From: Bacteroidales bacterium 45-6
GTDB taxonomy: Bacteria > Bacteroidota > Bacteroidia > Bacteroidales > Dysgonomonadaceae
Assembly: GCA_001897035.1 (NCBI GenBank)
Contig: MKRS01000599.1
Coordinates: 1-6,271, forward strand
Length of the DNA: 6,271 nucleotides
Direction of reading: 5' to 3'
Positions 1 to 6,100 of this stretch are shown one piece after another. Position numbers and translations under genes: made by a program. The notes beneath the pieces were generated by a model. It ran no database searches and was not told the DNA's origin. It saw nothing but the letters and a program-made list of their open reading frames with translations. Positions within the stretch are counted from its first letter, which is position 1; each line of letters starts with the position of its first letter.

Positions 1-44
1 AGCATCAACATATAGAATGTTTTTTTTGTATTCGTCGAATTCAT
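1..44 (-). CDS. 5' end of a possible exported protein, cut by the window edge
   Basis: An ATG at 44-42 opens a minus-strand frame that stays open to the window edge and reads MNSTNTKKTFYMLM. A polar, lysine-containing start followed by hydrophobic residues is what the beginning of a signal peptide looks like, but only 14 codons are visible. The frame starts 29 bases after the stop codon of the small gene at 388-74 on the same strand, with no terminator between them, so the two could be co-transcribed. No Shine-Dalgarno sequence is visible, which is normal in Bacteroidota. The product cannot be named. The main doubt is that so short an open frame could be chance. Confidence 0.35.
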   Translation of the reverse strand, partial: MNSTNTKKTFYMLM

Positions 45-73
45 TGCTATTAAAAATTTGTGTTTAGAGCTAT

Positions 74-388
74 TTACCATGTAATGTCGCGATTATCCGT
101 GTTGTCCGTGTTCCACGACTGCTGTACAGAAGTATCGCTATTGATTTGAGCCGAGCCAGCACATATACTCCCCTCCAACAGCACTCGGGATACTCCGATT
201 TTGGGCGGGACATACGGCGGTCTCTCTCCAATTGGCCCCTCCGTCTGCGCAAGACGCAGACCCACTCTCGTTGCCCTCGGCGATCCACAATCGAGGCACC
301 CTTCCTGATTTTGCATTTCATTTTTCTCCATAACGAGAAGTTCTTTGATTAAGTTTGATGTTAATTTATACTTCTTGATTCCCTCCAC
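74..388 (-). CDS. small hypothetical protein with CxxC and a conserved-looking C-terminal segment
   Basis: This 104-codon frame runs from a GTG at 388 to a TAA at 76-74. Its body is strikingly G+C-rich (about 60% on 181-240 by hand count, against about 28% on 361-420), as expected for coding DNA in an A+T-rich intergenic setting. The product has no signal peptide or membrane helix. It shows a CxxC pair (C31, C34), a proline-rich stretch at about 57-62, the segment VLLEGSICAGS at 69-79, and a polar Asp/Asn/Thr-rich tail ending in Trp. Short proteins with a PP-x-I-x-V hydrophobic strand, a small Cys/Ala/Gly/Ser segment and an acidic or polar tail recur in Bacteroidales, often before exported-protein genes; I know no established function. 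The start is uncertain: GTG 388, ATG 331 and ATG 316 are all possible, and 316 has GGAG about 9 bases upstream. Other frames cross the same bases, but their Arg-rich products look less protein-like. Confidence 0.55.
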   Translation of the reverse strand: MEGIKKYKLTSNLIKELLVMEKNEMQNQEGCLDCGSPRATRVGLRLAQTEGPIGERPPYVPPKIGVSRVLLEGSICAGSAQINSDTSVQQSWNTDNTDNRDITW

Positions 389-413
389 AAAAACAAACCG
401 TCTAAATTCTTAG

Positions 414-420
414 CAAAGTA
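414..420 (-). promoter_or_regulatory. possible -7 box for the small minus-strand gene
   Basis: The minus strand reads TACTTTG here, one base shorter than the Bacteroidota -7 consensus TAnnTTTG. It lies about 25 bases before the GTG at 388, a sensible distance for the small minus-strand gene. No TTTG-type -33 element is clear upstream, so this is a weak candidate. Confidence 0.25.
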
Positions 421-581
421 CCATTTCACTTGTCATTTGATAAACTCTACATTCTTTTGACCTCTATTTACCTATTATAGAATTTGATCCCGGTTTTTCG
501 TCGCATCTTCCGGAATCCTGCTGTCCCCTCATTTTATCAGAAGGAGACAAGCCTTCCCAAGACAAAGACATTACCTATTTC

Positions 582-657
582 CTACCGATCTCTCAGCATT
601 TGTTCCATCTGGCTAATTTGTTTTGTCGAACACAATTTACTCATCAAAATCCCCTCC
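582..657 (-). other. 20-codon ORF with strong Shine-Dalgarno sequence
   Basis: On the minus strand GGAGGGG (657-651) lies six bases before an ATG at 644, which opens a 20-codon frame, MSKLCSTKQISQMEQMLRDR, ending at TAG (584-582). Good Shine-Dalgarno spacing is unusual in Bacteroidota and stands out in this region. A -7 box facing the same way lies about 110 bases upstream at 762-755. A second frame of 35 codons (571-464, start MSLSWEGL) follows 10 bases later. This may be a leader peptide, a small protein, the remnant of a longer gene, or chance; no family is recognised. Confidence 0.2.
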
Positions 658-754
658 AAAACAACTGTATAAAGCTGGCTGAAGATCGGTTTGTGAGCTG
701 CATGTTAGATTATGAAGGAAACAAATCTTGAATTTTCCAAATAGGAATGACACA

Positions 755-762
755 CAAAGGTA
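755..762 (-). promoter_or_regulatory. -7 box TACCTTTG facing left
   Basis: The minus strand reads TACCTTTG, an exact match to the Bacteroidota -7 consensus TAnnTTTG. Transcription would start near 745-750 and run towards the short ORFs at 644-464 and, without a terminator, the small gene at 388. A convincing -33 TTTG is not seen at the expected distance, so the call rests on one eight-base match in A+T-rich DNA. Confidence 0.35.
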
Positions 763-846
763 AGACACTTATATTGAAAATGAACGCACAAGAGAAAACC
801 GTTTGATTATTTTAATACAATAAGGCCATGCACTTTCATTAGTTCT

Positions 847-885
847 TTTTTCAATAACTCTTATTTTATATACGTTATTAAAAAA
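847..885. repeat. A+T-rich imperfect inverted repeat
   Basis: The arms TTTTTCAATAAC (847-858) and GTTATTAAAAAA (874-885) pair over 11 of 12 positions with one C/A mismatch and a 15-base loop. The outer part of each arm is a T or A run, so it could act as a weak bidirectional terminator or a protein site. Such arms are also common by chance in A+T-rich DNA. Confidence 0.35.
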
Positions 886-986
886 TAGCCTTACACAGGA
901 CACAAAAGCACAATTAGATAATTTTAACTGTTTAGGCAATTATAAAAATGCCCATGTTTGTCTAAAATATGCTTTCTTCAAGATGT

Positions 987-1006
987 CGATCCATTGCGAT
1001 CCATGA
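987..1006. repeat. tandem 10-bp direct repeat upstream of the regulator
   Basis: CGATCCATTG (987-996) is followed directly by CGATCCATGA (997-1006): eight identical bases repeated with a period of exactly 10, about one turn of the DNA helix. It lies about 80 bases before the regulator's -7 box. This spacing suits two protein subunits binding one face of the DNA. No copy is present upstream of the transporter gene. Confidence 0.45.
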
Positions 1007-1061
1007 AAACTACATATAAAAAGCGATGAATTTATCTTATTCCACTTGTTTGCATTCGCAA

Positions 1062-1090
1062 TTAAGACTTTTCAATAAAAAAAGTCTTAA
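1062..1090. repeat. perfect 11-bp dyad overlapping the regulator promoter
   Basis: TTAAGACTTTT (1062-1072) and AAAAGTCTTAA (1080-1090) are exact reverse complements separated by the seven bases CAATAAA. The right arm runs into the first three bases of the -7 box (1088-1095). A protein bound here would cover the space between the -33 and -7 regions and would be expected to repress. It is too close to the start site to be a terminator for an upstream gene, and no plus-strand gene lies upstream. Reading it as an operator is inference. Confidence 0.7.
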
Positions 1091-1095
1091 CTTTG
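1088..1095 (+). promoter_or_regulatory. -7 box of the regulator gene
   Basis: TAACTTTG matches the Bacteroidota -7 consensus TAnnTTTG exactly. With initiation a few bases downstream, the leader before the ATG at 1120 would be only about 15-20 bases. The same ten bases, TAACTTTGTT, recur at the transporter promoter. No clear TTTG -33 element is visible; that space is occupied by the dyad. Confidence 0.7.
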
Positions 1096-1119
1096 TTGAG
1101 TAACCTTTACTCGAACGAA

Positions 1120-2757
1120 ATGAAAAGATCCCTGCTTTTCCTTTTTCTACTTAGTGCGGCCCACAACGTGCAGGCAGACACGACATCGAAAGCGCAAATA
1201 GACTCTTTGCTGAGTGTCCTCGACGGTGCACTCAACACCTATCCTGTATTGGACACCAAGAAGGAAGCATATATCATGCACTTGAAAAGCAATCTCGCAA
1301 AAACGACAGACCATAAATCCCGCTTTGACCAATACGGAGGACTGTTCGACATCTATAAAAACTACCAGATGGATTCGGCTGTAAGCATCTCCATCAGGCG
1401 TAAACAAGAGGCTTTGCTTTTGAATAACCAAAAAGACATAGCATCTGCGAATCTAAATTATGCCGAAGTGATGATGATTACTGGCATGTATAAAAATGCC
1501 TTGGATACGATACAGCGTCAAAGACAAAATGTGGTTGACCGCGATCTGAAAACATATATCTTTCATCTCTATCATTCTTCTTATTTGCTGATGAAAGAAT
1601 TTGCCCTCACCGACAGTGAAAGGAAAGGATTTTCCAAGATGATCTTGCAATACAAAGACTCCATCTTGTCGATATTGCCCAAGGATAATTTTGGATATTA
1701 TTTGGTAAAAAGTTCCCAGCTCGTGGAATTTGGAAAATACAAGGAAGCTTTGTATTGGGCAGAACAAGCATACAGGAGATTTTCCTTTAAGCATTCCAAG
1801 GCACTTTCCGCATCTGCTCTTGCCGATGCTTATGAATACTTGGGAGACAACGAAATGGAGAAGAAATACTTGATTATTTCGGCTATCGACGACATCGAAA
1901 ATGGAGTGAAAGAGTATATTTCCCTGCGCAAGCTGGCGGTGCTGCTCTACGAGGAAGGAGACATCGACCGGGCTTACCGATACACCAAACGGTGCATGGA
2001 AGACGCCATTTTCTGCAATGCCCGTTTCCGCACATACGAGATTTCTCACATGCTACCCATCATAAACAGTGCCTACGACCTGAAAAACAAGCATGAGAAA
2101 CGAAACCTGCGAATTGGGATCATCCTGATTTCCATTCTGTCGCTCACCATTTTGGGCTTTTTCATCTTCACCTACAACCGGCTTCTGGCTTTGGCCAAAG
2201 CCCGGCGTGCACTCAAGGAGATCAACAAGGAATTGCAAAGCATCAACAACGACCTGACGGCAACCAACAATAAACTCTCGGAAAGCAACCATGTGAAGGA
2301 AGAATACATCGGCTACGTGTTCACGATGTGTTCCGAGTATATCGACAAAATGGAGGACTTACGCAAAAAGGTGAACCGCAAAGTGAAGGCCGGCCAGATA
2401 GACGAACTCCAAAAGCTCACCAGTTCGACGACATTTGTGGCCGACGAGCTAAAGGAATTCTACCGTAGCTTTGACTCCGTGTTCCTGAATCTGTATCCTG
2501 ACTTTGTGCTAGAATTCAATTCCCTGCTATTGCCCGACGAGCAGATCATGCCCAAGGTCAACGACTTGCTCACACCCGAACTTCGGATTTTTGCCTTGGT
2601 ACGTTTGGGAATCAACGACAGCATCAAGATTGCCGAGTTCCTGCACTATTCGCCACAAACCGTGTACAACTATCGACTCAAGGTGCGTGCAAAAGCCAAA
2701 GCCGCCAAAGAAGACTTCACTCATCAGGTGGCGAAAATCGGGCAAATAAGAAAGTAA
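1120..2757 (+). CDS. membrane-spanning TPR-type transcriptional regulator (DUF6377-like)
   Basis: The 545-residue product has the layout of a one-component regulator anchored in the inner membrane. Residues 1-19 form a signal peptide (MKRSLLFLFLLS, likely cleaved after VQA). Residues 20-328 are a helical, TPR-like periplasmic sensor with units such as GMYKNALDTI (122-131), FGKYKEALYWAEQAY (204-218) and EEGDIDRAYRYTKRC (278-292). A single membrane helix lies at about 331-352, followed by a coiled coil rich in Asn, Leu and Lys (about 360-392). A LuxR-like helix-turn-helix lies near the C terminus (KIAEFLHYSPQTVYNYR, 503-519). Length and order fit the Bacteroidota family annotated as DUF6377; that name is from memory. 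I chose ATG 1120 because the only earlier in-frame start, TTG 1093, lies inside the -7 box. The gene lies 268 bases before the transporter gene on the same strand, so it probably controls that operon. G+C content jumps at about 1921, suggesting a mosaic gene. Confidence 0.88.
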   Translation: MKRSLLFLFLLSAAHNVQADTTSKAQIDSLLSVLDGALNTYPVLDTKKEAYIMHLKSNLAKTTDHKSRFDQYGGLFDIYKNYQMDSAVSISIRRKQEALLLNNQKDIASANLNYAEVMMITGMYKNALDTIQRQRQNVVDRDLKTYIFHLYHSSYLLMKEFALTDSERKGFSKMILQYKDSILSILPKDNFGYYLVKSSQLVEFGKYKEALYWAEQAYRRFSFKHSKALSASALADAYEYLGDNEMEKKYLIISAIDDIENGVKEYISLRKLAVLLYEEGDIDRAYRYTKRCMEDAIFCNARFRTYEISHMLPIINSAYDLKNKHEKRNLRIGIILISILSLTILGFFIFTYNRLLALAKARRALKEINKELQSINNDLTATNNKLSESNHVKEEYIGYVFTMCSEYIDKMEDLRKKVNRKVKAGQIDELQKLTSSTTFVADELKEFYRSFDSVFLNLYPDFVLEFNSLLLPDEQIMPKVNDLLTPELRIFALVRLGINDSIKIAEFLHYSPQTVYNYRLKVRAKAKAAKEDFTHQVAKIGQIRK

Positions 2758-2780
2758 TTGTCTCCTAAGGGAACTATAAC

Positions 2781-2878
2781 AACTTACTTTTTTTGATCTC
2801 ACGCAGAAAAACAAAATATTATATATCAGAATATTAAACAAATAAAAACATCAACAAGAACTTACTTTATCCACTTAC
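2781..2878. repeat. repeated ACTTAC motifs upstream of the transporter promoter
   Basis: AACTTACTTT occurs at 2781-2790 and again at 2859-2868, and ACTTAC recurs at 2873-2878, 13 bases after its start in the second copy (2860). The last two copies lie 30-48 bases before the -7 box at 2908, where an activator would bind. They are candidate sites for the neighbouring regulator. The motif is short and the DNA A+T-rich, so chance is not excluded. Confidence 0.35.
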
Positions 2879-2907
2879 CATATCATCTCTTTCGCGTTTC
2901 GGATCTG

Positions 2908-2915
2908 TAACTTTG
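2908..2915 (+). promoter_or_regulatory. -7 box of the transporter operon
   Basis: TAACTTTG is an exact match to TAnnTTTG and sits about 110 bases before the transporter start, giving a leader of roughly 100 bases. A -33 TTTG is not evident, as expected for a promoter that depends on an activator. No terminator separates the end of the regulator gene (2757) from this point, so some read-through is possible. Confidence 0.7.
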
Positions 2916-2951
2916 TTTCATGAATGAATCGGTGAAAAACTCATAAAGACA

Positions 2952-2969
2952 TTCGCCCCCTGCGGCGGA
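2952..2969 (+). other. G+C-rich hairpin in the transporter mRNA leader
   Basis: TTCGCC (2952-2957) can pair with GGCGGA (2964-2969), one pair being G-U, around a six-base CCCTGC loop. It is the only G+C-rich patch in the leader and is followed by a pyrimidine-rich stretch to about 3003 without a clean run of T. It may influence mRNA stability or early transcription. It matches no riboswitch I recognise. Confidence 0.35.
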
Positions 2970-3017
2970 GTTCTTCTGCGTTTCTTTCTTTTGGTTTTAA
3001 TCTTGAACTAATACTAA

Positions 3018-3029
3018 ATGGAGTTATGA
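3018..3029 (+). other. three-codon upstream ORF overlapping the transporter start
   Basis: ATG GAG TTA TGA (3018-3029) ends in a TGA that overlaps the transporter's ATG at 3026 in the arrangement ATGA. Its GAG also supplies the only Shine-Dalgarno-like bases (GGAG), which sit just two bases before that ATG. Translational coupling is possible, but such a short ORF may well be chance. Confidence 0.15.
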
Positions 3030-6000
3030 ACAGAAAAATTACTGTAATCAACTTGCGCAGCCATCTCTCCCTGTTGCTGTTATTGGCCGGGATATTCACT
3101 TCGATGAGCCTCTTCGCGCAAAAAAACTTGACAATCCAAGGAAATGTAAAGGATCCTACCGGCGAGCCTGTCATCGGGGCCACCATCGTCCAAAAGGGAA
3201 CCACCAACGGCACAGCCTCCGACATGAACGGCAACTTTTCGCTGTCTGTTCCCGCCAACAGCACGATCCAAATCTCTTATGTGGGCTACTTGAGCCAAGA
3301 AATCAATGTCGGAACTCAATCCGTGTGGAACATCACCCTAAAAGACAACCAGGAAGTGCTGAACGAAGTGGTGGTGATCGGCTACGGCACCGTGAAGAAA
3401 AACGATGCGACGGGTTCGCTGACAGCTATCAAAATCGATGAAAAAAATAAAGGACTTGCCACCACAGCCCAAGATTTGCTGAGTGGAAAAATTGCCGGTG
3501 TGAATGTCACCTCCAGTGGCGGCCGCCCGGGCGATGGCGCCACCATCCGTATTCGTGGAGGATCATCACTTAGTGCATCCAATGACCCGTTGGTGATTAT
3601 TGACGGGGTTATTATCAGTAACGATCTTGCCGGGTCATCCAACTTCTTGAGCACGATTAATCCTTCCGATATCGAAACTTTCACCGTTTTAAAAGATGCT
3701 TCTGCCACAGCTATTTATGGTTCGCGGGCATCGAATGGTGTGATCCTAATCACCACAAAGAAAGGAACTATCGATAGAAGCGGAAAAAGCAAACTGAAAG
3801 TGACTTACAACGGAAATGCATCTGTAAGTTCTAGAAGAAACAGTGTAGATGTACTCACTGGAGACGAATACAGGGCTTATATCACAGATCGCTTCAAAGG
3901 CGATAGCCGTGAAGCAGTGGTTTTGGGAAAATTGGGCACAGCCAACACCGAATGGCAGGACGAAATATTCAAGTCGGCATTCGGCACCGACCACAACGTA
4001 AGTATCTACGGTGCACTCGGATCGAAAACGCCTTTCCGTACATCGGTTGGCTATACCAAACAAAATGGCATTTTGAAAACCTCGACTATGGATCGCGCCA
4101 CGGCAAGCATTTCGCTGACGCCTTCCTTGCTTAATGACTACTTGAAATTGAACATCAACGGCAAAGGCATGTGGTCGAGAACACGTTTTGCAGAAACAGG
4201 CGCCGTGGGTGCCGCAGTGGCATTTGACCCCACACAAAATGTGACCGATCCGAACAGCATCTGGGGTGGCTATTTCACATGGACTGACAACAGCGGAAAG
4301 TACGCATCCATCGCGACAAAAAACCCGGTTGCCACACTGATGATGCAGGACAACCACGCTTATGTCCGCAACTTCATCGGAAACGTGCAGGCAGACTACA
4401 AAGCCCATTTCTTGCCTGACCTCCATTTCAATCTGAATTTAGGCTTGGACATCGCCACTACGAATGGCACCGATTACAAAAGTCCATTCAACCCGAATGG
4501 GTATAGCGAAAACAATTCGCAGAGTGGTTCTATTAAAGAATTCAACAATTTCAAGAACAACCAGTTATTGGAATTTTATGCCCAATATTTAAAAGAAGTA
4601 CCCTCTATTAAGAGTAAGTTTGATGTGATGGGTGGTTATTCCTGGCAGCATTACCGCAAAACCAGTGATGACGACTCTTGGTATCTTTCAAAAGAAGACA
4701 GCTACACTAAACTCGGACAGATCAATACAAGTGACAATTACTCGTTCAAAGAATACTATTTGTTGTCCTATTTTGGGCGTTTCAATTACACGCTCAACGA
4801 CAAATATTTGCTGACCTTCACCCTTCGTAAGGATGGAAGTTCTCGTTTCACAGAAAACAACAGGTGGGGGATATTTCCAGCAGCCGCATTAGCTTGGAAA
4901 TTGAAAGAAGAAGCCTTGTTCAAGAATATCACCGCCATGAATGACTTGAAACTACGTCTTGGCTGGGGTAAAACAGGACAACAAGATTTTGGGGATGATT
5001 ATTTATACCCAGCAAAACCTGCATACATAAGCGGCAGTGGAAAGGCCTATTATCCAATGGGATATAACCAGGACGGCTCTGTTAGATGGGTAAATTTGAT
5101 GAAGCCCAACGGCTACAATCCCGACTTGAAATGGGAAACCACCACGACTTGGAATGCCGGACTTGATTACGGGTTTCTGAACAACAGGGTTAATGGTGCT
5201 TTGGATGTCTATTCTCGCAAGACAACCGATTTATTGAACGCCGAAGCCCCTACAGTTGCGGGTACTTCTCCATCCGAAAAATTGCCTCAGAACATTGGTT
5301 CATTGACCAATCGGGGTGTTGAGTTTTCTATTAACGCTCGTCCAATTGCGACAAGAGACTTTGAATGGACTGTAGGCTACAATATCGCCTACAACAAAAG
5401 CAAAATCACGAAATTGACAAACGATCAGGACCCAAGCTACAAGGGGCAAGCGATTGGCTCAACGGGAGGTGATGGTGGTGAATTTGCACAAAGGTATATG
5501 AAAGGATACGCTCCTTTTGTTTATTATGTTTACCAACAAGTGTACGATCAAAGCGGGAAACCAATCGAAGGAATGTATGTGGACCGGAATATGGATGGCA
5601 AAGTTGACGAGTCTGATCTATATTTCTATAAGAAACCTGCCCCAGACGTGACAATGGGTTTCAGTTCGAGATGGACTTATCGGGATTTTGATTTCGGATT
5701 CAATGGTCGTATTTCTTTGAACAACTATGTTTACAACGCAACAGCGGCCAACGGTGCCAATATGAGCTTGACAGCTTTGTATTCCAACGACCTATTCTTG
5801 TCCAACAAGCCTACATCCGCCCTATACACTGATTTCCGTTCGAAACAAGCTTTGTCGGATTATTATGTGCAAAACGCCTCATTCCTGAAGATAGACAACA
5901 TCACGTTGGGATATAGCGTTAGGAATCTCTTTGCCAAATCTGTTATGGCGAGATTTTATGCAACTGTCCAGAATCCGATTGTCATCACGAAATACGACGG

Positions 6001-6088
6001 ATTAGATCCCGAAGTGTTTAACGGTATAGACTACAATCTCTATCCGAGACCCACAACATTCTTGTTTGGAGTAAACGTTAATTTTTAA
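3026..6088 (+). CDS. SusC/RagA family TonB-linked outer membrane transporter
   Basis: This 1020-residue protein is a complete SusC-type TonB-dependent transporter, which imports glycans or peptides through the outer membrane with a SusD-type lid. Residues 1-31 are a signal peptide ending SLFA before QK. Residues about 36-105 are a carboxypeptidase-regulatory-like beta domain (DPTGEPVIGATI; GNFSLSVP). NEVVVIGYGT (113-122) opens the plug, and the SusC signature follows, with DPLVIIDGVI (187-196) and LKDASATAIYGSRASNGVI (222-240). The rest forms the barrel, ending in FLFGVNVNF with the terminal Phe typical of outer-membrane barrels. An EF-hand-like loop DRNMDGKVDESD (853-864) may bind calcium. 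There is no N-terminal STN domain, so signalling to a FecR-type anti-sigma factor is unlikely. The SusD-like gene follows after 12 bases. The substrate is unknown, and G+C content falls after about 4500. Confidence 0.97.
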   Translation: MNRKITVINLRSHLSLLLLLAGIFTSMSLFAQKNLTIQGNVKDPTGEPVIGATIVQKGTTNGTASDMNGNFSLSVPANSTIQISYVGYLSQEINVGTQSVWNITLKDNQEVLNEVVVIGYGTVKKNDATGSLTAIKIDEKNKGLATTAQDLLSGKIAGVNVTSSGGRPGDGATIRIRGGSSLSASNDPLVIIDGVIISNDLAGSSNFLSTINPSDIETFTVLKDASATAIYGSRASNGVILITTKKGTIDRSGKSKLKVTYNGNASVSSRRNSVDVLTGDEYRAYITDRFKGDSREAVVLGKLGTANTEWQDEIFKSAFGTDHNVSIYGALGSKTPFRTSVGYTKQNGILKTSTMDRATASISLTPSLLNDYLKLNINGKGMWSRTRFAETGAVGAAVAFDPTQNVTDPNSIWGGYFTWTDNSGKYASIATKNPVATLMMQDNHAYVRNFIGNVQADYKAHFLPDLHFNLNLGLDIATTNGTDYKSPFNPNGYSENNSQSGSIKEFNNFKNNQLLEFYAQYLKEVPSIKSKFDVMGGYSWQHYRKTSDDDSWYLSKEDSYTKLGQINTSDNYSFKEYYLLSYFGRFNYTLNDKYLLTFTLRKDGSSRFTENNRWGIFPAAALAWKLKEEALFKNITAMNDLKLRLGWGKTGQQDFGDDYLYPAKPAYISGSGKAYYPMGYNQDGSVRWVNLMKPNGYNPDLKWETTTTWNAGLDYGFLNNRVNGALDVYSRKTTDLLNAEAPTVAGTSPSEKLPQNIGSLTNRGVEFSINARPIATRDFEWTVGYNIAYNKSKITKLTNDQDPSYKGQAIGSTGGDGGEFAQRYMKGYAPFVYYVYQQVYDQSGKPIEGMYVDRNMDGKVDESDLYFYKKPAPDVTMGFSSRWTYRDFDFGFNGRISLNNYVYNATAANGANMSLTALYSNDLFLSNKPTSALYTDFRSKQALSDYYVQNASFLKIDNITLGYSVRNLFAKSVMARFYATVQNPIVITKYDGLDPEVFNGIDYNLYPRPTTFLFGVNVNF

Positions 6089-6100
6089 TACTTAAGACCT

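Larger units (their letters stand above)
389..1087. other. long A+T-rich divergent intergenic region
   Basis: About 700 bases separate the minus-strand genes on the left from the plus-strand regulator on the right. I see no convincing long gene, tRNA, rRNA or insertion sequence. The part from about 480 to 700 is less A+T-rich than the rest and carries only short open frames: 62 codons on the plus strand from a TTG at 484, and 35 and 20 codons on the minus strand at 571-464 and 644-582. It may be a decayed gene or a small transcribed unit. The rest holds the separately listed minus-strand -7 box, an imperfect inverted repeat, a 10-bp tandem repeat and the dyad next to the regulator promoter. 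Confidence 0.6.

Noticed and set aside
70..352. Overlapping frames on both strands across the small minus-strand gene (321-70 minus; 146-352 plus)
   Set aside because: Both give Arg-, Ser- and Leu-rich products without protein-like segments; the frame 388-74 has the more natural composition and a recognisable C-terminal pattern.
484..672. 62-codon plus-strand open frame starting with TTG
   Set aside because: It has no ribosome-binding sequence, no promoter nearby and no recognisable domain, and its product is a low-complexity mix rich in Ser, Pro, Ile and Leu, as expected from a pyrimidine-rich non-coding stretch.
1453..2049. 198-codon minus-strand frame inside the regulator gene
   Set aside because: It is antisense to a well-supported coding region, and its Phe-, Val- and His-rich product is typical of a shadow frame.
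2758..2830. Possible terminator after the regulator gene
   Set aside because: There are a T run at about 2788-2794 and A-rich stretches, but no stable G+C-containing stem precedes the T run.
3026..3300. Antisense small RNA over the start of the transporter gene, as known for some Bacteroides SusC genes
   Set aside because: I looked for a minus-strand TAnnTTTG box (CAAAnnTA on the plus strand) in this interval and found none.
3746..4426. 226-codon minus-strand frame inside the transporter gene
   Set aside because: It lies opposite a clearly coding SusC barrel region; the Cys- and Val-rich product has no domain and the frame has no promoter.
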